From Spisula solida (lineage: Eukaryota > Mollusca > Bivalvia > Venerida > Mactridae), in assembly GCA_947247005.1 (NCBI GenBank), contig OX365955.1:7760001-7824000 (forward strand): 64,000 nt of DNA, written 5' to 3'. Positions 56,705 through 64,000 of this stretch are shown here, piece after piece. The notes beneath the pieces were generated by a model. The model ran no database searches. It had not been told where the DNA came from and saw only the letters and a program-made list of their open reading frames with translations. The position numbers and the translations under genes were made by a program. How positions within the stretch are numbered: the first letter of the stretch is position 1; every line of letters begins with the position of its first letter.

Positions 56705-57687
56705 AATGTTTTTATTTTCCAATTAATTTAAGATCATTTTAGTGTCATTTACAATCTAAGGAAAGCAACTCTAGCAAAATTAGTATTTTGTCATCCATAC
56801 ATTTTACTTAAATGTGATTTTTGGCATACTATTTCGACAGAAACATTTTACATTCTGTCGTCAATTATTGGTCATTTTTGAATATATCTTAATTCCTTGT
56901 AATTAGTCTATTTACTGGATGATCGAAATAAAGGTCTTGGGAGAGATAATGTGGCTTTAATTATATCACATACATGTTTCGGGACACTACTTCCGTTCTT
57001 CAGTGTGATTTGATATACTGAAATGTAGTATTTCCCATACTTTGATAATTTGTTACCAACATTTCGGCATCAATGATTTTTAAAGGCTATTTCAAGACAA
57101 TAACAAAGTAACTGCGTAATTGGTTTAATAATTATTTGCCATAACTGAATGTTTCACTATAACAGCAATTATGTTTCAGTAAAATCACAACGAATTATTG
57201 TATTATTTATACATGTATCAGATGTAATAATCACCACAATACAGTAAACAAACCTCTGTAATAAGACCTCCATTGGGACCCTTGCATGTAATAAATGTGC
57301 AAAACTATGGACACAGCTGTTGGTGCTGAATCGACATTGAAATATGAACAGAATCACTATGATGCGATCTATTGATTAACCCTCATTTTTAAAGTTTGAT
57401 TGATTTCCTTTTCATACTTTTGGAACTTTCTTACAGAAAACGACGAAAATGAGGGGTATAATAATATAGGGTAGACGTGACTCTAATCTTGAATTCACTT
57501 GACCAAAGCGAAAAACATTGACACAATTTGTAAAAAGAAATACAGCAAATTTTAGTTATAAAACGCTATATAACATAGTTACATGTACAAATATCTCAGG
57601 ATGCGCCTCGATATCATTTATAATCTGTATATATTGACAGGAAGTTAACTGTAGATGAAGATGAAATGTCTGTTGTCTCTTTTATAG

Positions 57688-57857
57688 GTTTGGTTGGAAG
57701 CCGTGTATTTTGGCAGGATAGTAAAATGGATGGGTTCAGATTATGTGGAGGCGACACCAAGATGGAAGCATCGTGTCTGATTTCTTATCTCTCAAACATC
57801 AGAATATCAACCGTTTCACACACGCACCGAGCAATGACCTCTCACCAAGATCCTTAA
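57688..57857 (+). other. possible exon after a strong acceptor
   Basis: TGTTGTCTCTTTTATAG is a good 3' splice site, and the following frame is open for 56 codons to TAA. A second frame in the same stretch (LMAQRLYDQIAELSKKK, then a GTACGA donor-like site) also looks protein-like. No family is recognised and no partner exons were found. Confidence 0.15.
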
Positions 57858-58864
57858 TGGCGCAGCGTCTATATGATCAGATAGCGGAACTCTCTAAGAA
57901 GAAGGTACGAGGGGCATTCTGAAAGTTCTGATAACTGTGTGATAACTTTACATTGGTTGGTCAGAATATTTAAAAGTGAACATTTTCTGAAAGATACAAC
58001 CTTCCTCGACCAAAAACATATCATCATATTAATATCAGAGAATTTATAATTTACCTATACGCCATTATACATGTAGGTAAATCGCCAAAATGAGTCATAT
58101 TGGCCCTTGGAAGGGATAACATTATTGTCAATAATTTCTATAAGATTAGTTTTGAATTTACACATATCTTGTATTATATACATGTGTATATTATGCAAAA
58201 TGAAAACTGTTGTTCTGACAGTGCAAATGACTTAAGATGAACATGAAAAAGACCACGACCCAAATGCTCTTGAAAATAGCCGTTTTACCTGAAATACGCA
58301 ATTTACGTGGTATTGCATTGTTCTGTTGGACGTGTTTCATGAGAATATAAAACGTGTGGCCATTTTGTACATACAAAGAAAAGGCACATGCAGTTAGCGT
58401 ACTGAGAGGTGTACAGAAAAAGAGTTTTAAGTCAGGCATGTTCAAGTTTCTTAGAAGTTTAAAGGGTTGTAATGAAAAGAGTGTTGAAGAAGATAAGAGA
58501 TCGAAAATGTTTTGATTTTACATGTTTTATGAAATTGATGCAAAATAGTGATTACAAAATAACATAAAGCAATGTATTCAAACACTGTAGTAGTTGTCTT
58601 CTTTGTACGCTTAGGTATTCGTGTTTGTTCACTGAGAACTACACCATGGCACAGGTGCCACATCCCTGCTCCCAAGTAACTACAGGGTTTGTAAGCACAA
58701 ATCAAAGGACATTAAACAAATCTCTAAAGCAAATCCAACTTCAAAACTTGAAACAAATTATAATAGATATACTGTAAAATTGTTGAATTTTTTATAACGG
58801 GTTTATTTAAATACAGTTAAAATTATCTCGAGGGTTGATCGGAACGACTTTAAACTGGTATACT

Positions 58865-58955
58865 GAAAACGAATAACCGGTACATTGGTGGTACAAGCCG
58901 CGATTCGAACAAGGGACCTCGTGATTGGTAGTCGAGAGCATTTTTAACTCAGTCA
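58865..58955 (-). mobile_element. degenerate tRNA-derived SINE
   Basis: The minus strand contains CTTGTTCGAATCGCGGC (B-box-like) and an A-box-like region near 58945. Very decayed. Confidence 0.35.
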
Positions 58956-58980
58956 GGTGTGGGCACTGCTCTTGACATAA

Positions 58981-59965
58981 GTTGAGTTTGACCAATTTTA
59001 AATCGGTAAGAGTGACTTCCCCTTAAAATTTAGGAAAGGGAACTCAATGCAAGAGTTTATTCCCTTGGTATCAGGGGAGTGAACTCTGTTTGACTAATTT
59101 TAAGTCGGAAAGAGTGCCTTCCCTTGAAAATCAGGAATGTAAACACTGTAGTTCAAGAGCTACTTCCCTTGTGAGGGGGACTCGGTTTGACTAATTTTCA
59201 GTCAGTAATAGTCACTTACTCTGAAAAGAAGGGGGGACTCTGTTTAACTTATGTGAAGTGGGTAAGAGTGATTTCCCCTTAAAATCGTTAGAGGGAACTC
59301 TGTTTGACTTCTTTTAGGTCGGTAAAGTGACTTCCCTGAATTTCAGGGGAGGGAACTCTGTTTGACTTCATTTAAGTCGGTTTGAGTGACAACCCCTAAA
59401 AATCAGGGAGGGAACTCTTCTCGACTAATTAAAGTCAGTAAGAGTGACTTCCCCTGAAAATAAGGGGATGGATTTTTGTAGTTCAAGGGTTACTTCCCTT
59501 GATATCAGGGGAGGAAACTCTGTTCTAAAGTTGGCAAGCGAGTCTTCCCCTGAAAACCACGGGAGGGAACTCTGTTTCACTTATTTAAAACCAGTAAGAG
59601 TGACCTCCCCTGATTTTCACGGGAGGAAATTCTGTAGCTCAAAAGTGACTTCCCTAGATATCTGGGGAGGAAACTCTGTTTGACTAATGTTAAGTCGGTA
59701 AGTGTGACTTCCCCTGAAAATCAGTGACGGGAACTTTTTAGTACAAGAGTTACTCCTTTGCTGGCAGGGGAAGAAACTTTATTTAAGTCGGTAAGAGTGA
59801 CTTCTCTTGAAAAAAGGGGAGGGAACTCTGTAAAAGTGACTTGCCGTTAAAATAAGGGGAGGGAACTCTTTAGTATAATAGTTACTCTTTTGCTGTCAGG
59901 GGAGGAAACTCTATCCGATTTATTTTAGATCGGTTGAATTAACTTCTGATTAACAGGGGAGTGAA
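58981..59965. repeat. degenerate long tandem array
   Basis: Roughly fifteen irregular units of about 55-70 bp built on GGTAAGAGTGACTTCCCCT, AAAATCAGGGGAGGGAACTC and TTTGACTAATTTAAGTC. Divergence and variable unit length suggest an old array. Confidence 0.75.
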
Positions 59966-62900
59966 AAATTGGTGTTGATAACCCCAACTGCAAGATTTAA
60001 ATATTGGATAACGCTGTGTGTCGACTTAAAGCCAGAGACTATTATAGAACAGATATAAGCAATGCCAATATAACCGAATAACACCAGTGTGACTTAAATT
60101 CCTCAAAATGTATCATTTTGTAACAAATAAAACTTTAACAGATTTGTCATACAATCTCAAGTTTTGGTTTATCTGAAAGCTGAGTATGTACTTAATGTCT
60201 GCCCTTATCTGTATTCATCTAATTTCTATTCTTTCGATTTTATGCAAATTTTATAGGTAAAAAAATATAAATATGAAAATATCTCTGTATATAATACAAA
60301 CATTGTCAATATTTTTACTGCATATGTAGAGGGATATTTATGCTGTCCAAAAATGTATAATTTAAGTCTGTCTGACCAGTATTTACTGAGTTTTAGTTTT
60401 ATTTAAAACCAAATACACAAAGTTTCATCCAAAACATCAACAACAAAACGTTTTTCGGTATTGAAAAGTGCACATTTATACGTGCCTCCAATTCTATGTG
60501 GCAACCGATTCACCTAAACAGTTTTCCTGGACTGTATCCTAACAAGTACTAACCCTTTCACAAAGACCAGCAACAGTTCTCTAAACGTGGGAGTGAAACC
60601 CTGTTGTATTAAACCCATGCTTATTGAAAGACTCATAATCTGCCATTCACGTTTTTTCTTGTCTACCCAAACAAATTGATTATGGACGGACGATGGACGA
60701 ATGCAGTCTTTATCTGAGAAGTATTTCACAAAAACCCATTATCTTTTTTATTTAAAAAAACACATTCTCTACTTCAGTGATAGTATTCACTTCAATTCAT
60801 TTTTGAAGTCATTGTGCGAGTGAAATAAGCTCGTAAAACGCATTGTTTAACTGAGCAGCACGCTGTATAAACTTGTTCTCTACTTCATAGCATTCATTTA
60901 TATACTTGTAGTAATTCTGCAAGTAAAGCCATCTAGGAAAGATGTAGTGCTTATCTGAGCAGCATGCCACAAAACGCTTGTACTTTATTGTATTCACTGA
61001 TTAAGTTATTGTGTGAGCGAAGCGAGAACGATGCATGTATAATTCAATTGTATTGTTTATCTAATCAACATGCCACACAAACTCATTATACGAATTATTT
61101 CATATCGTTCGCTGTCACATTGCCTTGTTTATCCGATAATTTGGTGCTAGATCAGGTAAAATATTTGAAATCCTGCAACTTGAGGGGTACGGGTAGGCTC
61201 TCCTCGGATTTCTTTGGTGCATTCTGGGTCAAAATCAAGCCAATTATGAATGGTCCGACATGCATTCATAGACACATGTAACTCGATATGTTTAAGTCCG
61301 ATTTGGAACACTTTCATGTGGTGTTAAATATGAAAGTTCTGTAAAACATAAGAATGACAAAGGGTGTTTGTGTGTGCGTGCCAATTCTCAAGAGCATATA
61401 TTCCATTCATCAGATACTTCTGGTTGATCCAAATCGATCATGTATATTTCAACTGCAATGTATATATAACTTTTCTTCCACCAATTTTGATTTGTGTATA
61501 TATTTACTTGGCGATGGACTTTGTTGTTTATGTCAATAAATAATTTGACTTGACTTGACTTGCACAACAGATAAAGGACATAAAGGACATTTAAATACTT
61601 TATGGAACCGTAATAAATTTGGTAAACTGTCGTGCCTCATATTGTCTAATTGTTTTTAATATGCGACAAAATAAATAATATATAAATCTTTTAGATACCA
61701 GTTTAGTGTAGATTCTAGATGTTTTGTCTGCTAATTTTAACCAAGACAACTGTCCATAGGCGTAGCTATGGCACCTATATTGACTTAGAATAACTGTTAA
61801 TAACATTTGTCATAAATCTAAAAACCTTCGTATTTTTAGATATTTGCATTTGTTAATAATTATATATATATATTCATCCATTGCGCTAGACATGGACACT
61901 GACACCATCACCCATCACTCACGTGACGCGTGATTAGTTCCCTGATATTGCGTATAATTTTGTTTACATTAAACACTTTGCGCATTTTATTTGCACGCCT
62001 TATGGACGTGTTAATTTTACGTACACCGTATTTCGCGGAATTTCCAAAAACGATTGTTCGTGAATGACAGTTCTAATTATGATTAAAGCAGGCGTTTAGG
62101 ACCAAATAACGACCAATATGAGTCAATCAACGAAATCTCTGAGTGATAATGATATCGCGGATTTGAAAGGTACGATCTGTCAAAGTGTAATTGAGCCAAA
62201 ATACATAAACATTTTGTCAAGGTCTTGAGCCGGACCCGCATCGTTTCGTACTTTGTTTTATAATAAATTTGACTCATCTCCTTCTCTTGTTAAATGTTCA
62301 AGTTTTAAGATGCATCTTTTGACAAATATAGGTGTCATATTTTCTGAACTTGAAATACAGTACATGTTTAATAATTTTTACAGAAATTAAAGTACATTCC
62401 TCCAATTAAATTTGTCCGACTCTAGTCCCAACAGAGACCAAACGTATCATTTCATTACATTACATTACGTTAGGTCTCACCTGGTCGCAAGTACATGTAT
62501 GTAGCACTTTGCGACACGATTCTTTGTCGCTGTTTGGTGACCAATTATGAGCCCTAAAAAGCAATACAAAGTAAAGGCACACCACACATGGCTTCATTAA
62601 TGTCTTTTCTATCATTGAAAACGAATGATTGCAAGAACACTAACCTCATTGATACATAAATTATTCCTGTTTCATTTCACTACTGAAATGTCCTTATTTA
62701 CGCCATTGAAGCCGTGGAACAGAGCCGATGTATTCCGAAAGTTGTTGTTCTGACATTTGTAAGAATTTTGATTGGACGAAAAGTGGCTATAACTAAAACC
62801 CAGTATCCGGACTAAAATAGGGCTACATTAAAGTCGGTCAAGAACGACTACTCCGTACCGAATAATTATTTCGTCTAAGACGAATTTGTCAACTGTAGGT

Positions 62901-63750
62901 AACTTTCGTTTTTAAAACGGAAGTGAATCGCGACAGAAGTCAGACAAACATTTCATCTAATATTGGTTGTGTAAAGGTGTGTTTAACGCTGTTTTTTGTA
63001 CTTGATGATTGAACTAAGCTTTACTGCGGTCGATTCAACTGTTTAATCCCGAATAAATCGTAAAATTCGGAAATAAAATTTTGCTAAAGACAGCTAAGTT
63101 CAAAACTATGAGACTCTATAGTACTGTGGATCGTACGTAGATTCTTATTTATGGGACTAGTCCGACTCCTACTCTGTGACAGTTTTGATAATTTCTCGCT
63201 TAATTTAGACCTGACTATCATTTTGTTTGGTGTTGCTTGCAGATAAATCATATTTCTATCGAATAGCATGAGGATTTTCTCCATATCTTTGTTTATGTGT
63301 GTTTATTGCATTGAAACCAAAGGCCACTACAATGTAGCATTGTTTCCCTTTATTCGTATATGAGATATAAGGCGGTCGCACACACATAAAATAATATGCG
63401 TCAATACCCTGTGCTTTTCAGTGTTTTCACCTAACATAATTATAAACTACAAAAAATCTAACAGTCTTCCGGGCAAGACTTTAAAAACCGAGGTCCCGTG
63501 TAAGATGTTTTACACCAGGCACATCAAAGAACCAGGGATGCTTCTGGAACTTGGGCATCTTTTGTATCATGCACTATCCTTCAAAAACTTAGGTGACTAA
63601 CCTCTTCTACCATATGGGTTTCAGGTAGCTAACTAATAATTAATCCTATGATACTTTCAGATAGCAGTCATCCTTTGAAGCTCAATAAACACTAGAACTA
63701 GAAGGAAGATATTATTATTTATTTATGACTGCTAACCAATACTAACCAGC
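59966..63750. other. intergenic, nothing recognised
   Basis: No exon, RNA gene or named repeat is seen across 3.8 kb. The part just before 63751 could include the LTR and leader of the retroelement that begins there, but I cannot place LTR ends without the second LTR. Confidence 0.35.
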
Positions 63751-64000
63751 ATGCCTACGCTAGAGTGCCCAGTGGACGGTTGCGACTGGAAATCGCAGGA
63801 CCTGGCAGCAGAATTTGCAGCTGCGCTCACTGCAACCCTGCAGATCCACGATCGGACCGCCCATCCAGCACAAGTACTAAAAGCTCCGCCAAAGCTGAAG
63901 TTAGACTCACCAGTGATTGGCACAGGATGCGACCCTGACCAATGGTCATCGTTCACACGACAGTGGCAAATGTACAGAGTGGGCATGTCCATCACAGACA
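63751..64000 (+). CDS. retrotransposon Gag-like protein, N-terminal part (runs off the window)
   Basis: ATG at 63751 opens a frame that stays open to the window edge (83 codons). It starts with a CPVDGCDW...H....H zinc-finger-like pattern over residues 5-39. Then comes PKLKLDSPVIGTGCDPDQW followed by a W-x-x-F-x-R-x-W-x-x-Y pattern, which recalls the Gag start of Gypsy-type LTR retrotransposons in invertebrates. Base composition is clearly GC-richer than the preceding 3 kb. The antisense frame over the same bases is a shadow. Whether the element is intact cannot be judged here. Confidence 0.55.
   Translation, partial: MPTLECPVDGCDWKSQDLAAEFAAALTATLQIHDRTAHPAQVLKAPPKLKLDSPVIGTGCDPDQWSSFTRQWQMYRVGMSITD

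Larger units (their letters stand above)
56145..58860. other. intergenic, two weak candidate exons only
   Basis: No gene can be supported. Two short frames (56540-56704 and 57688-57857) are listed separately as weak candidates. Confidence 0.35.

Noticed and set aside
63732..63995. 87-codon minus-strand frame
   Set aside because: Antisense shadow of the Gag-like frame, which has the better composition and recognisable motifs.

Overview
The window is animal nuclear DNA: AT-rich, with short exons separated by kilobase introns, tRNA-derived SINE copies, many small terminal-inverted-repeat (TIR) elements and long minisatellites. The gene content (membrane-anchored GH18 chitinase-like proteins and a secreted galectin-like protein) and the repeat style suggest a lophotrochozoan, most likely a bivalve mollusc. 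That assignment is an inference; no species marker was identified.

Three genes could be rebuilt exon by exon with GT-AG (in one case GC-AG) junctions and a preserved frame. (1) Plus strand, 584-8755: four exons, 233 residues, with a signal peptide, a short Cys-rich segment and a divergent galectin-like domain that lacks the usual sugar-contact residues. (2) Minus strand, 10435-23781: seven exons, 478 residues, a GH18 chitinase-like protein with the catalytic DxxDxDxE motif, a Thr/Ser-rich stalk and a hydrophobic C-terminal tail of the GPI-anchor type. (3) Minus strand, 27703-50832: a head-to-tail tandem paralogue of gene 2 with the same seven-exon structure and identical phases, 466 residues, and one GC-AG intron. 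Genes 1 and 2 converge on a 1.7 kb intergenic stretch that contains a 79-bp minisatellite.

The rest is mostly mobile or repetitive DNA. Introns of the chitinase-like genes hold most of it: a 1.86 kb fold-back element with arrays of a 15-bp motif in both arms (15.8-17.6 kb), a hAT-like element carrying a nested TTAA element (21.6-23.3 kb), 20-bp and 41-bp satellites (34.3-36.7 kb), a LINE remnant (38.6-39.0 kb), a TA-flanked 1 kb TIR element (41.6-42.6 kb), a stack of DNA elements ending in a dead Tc1/mariner copy (45.3-48.3 kb) and a 26-bp satellite (49.7-50.2 kb). Upstream of gene 3 (50.8-64 kb) there is no gene I can support, only further repeats and, at the right edge, the start of a retrotransposon Gag-like open frame.

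I see no prokaryotic features, CRISPR array, rRNA or intact tRNA gene. The least familiar items are the pair of chitinase-like paralogues that both lost the YGR cleft motif, the fold-back element with iterated motifs, and two 61-75 bp TIR micro-elements flanked by perfect 9-bp target duplications.
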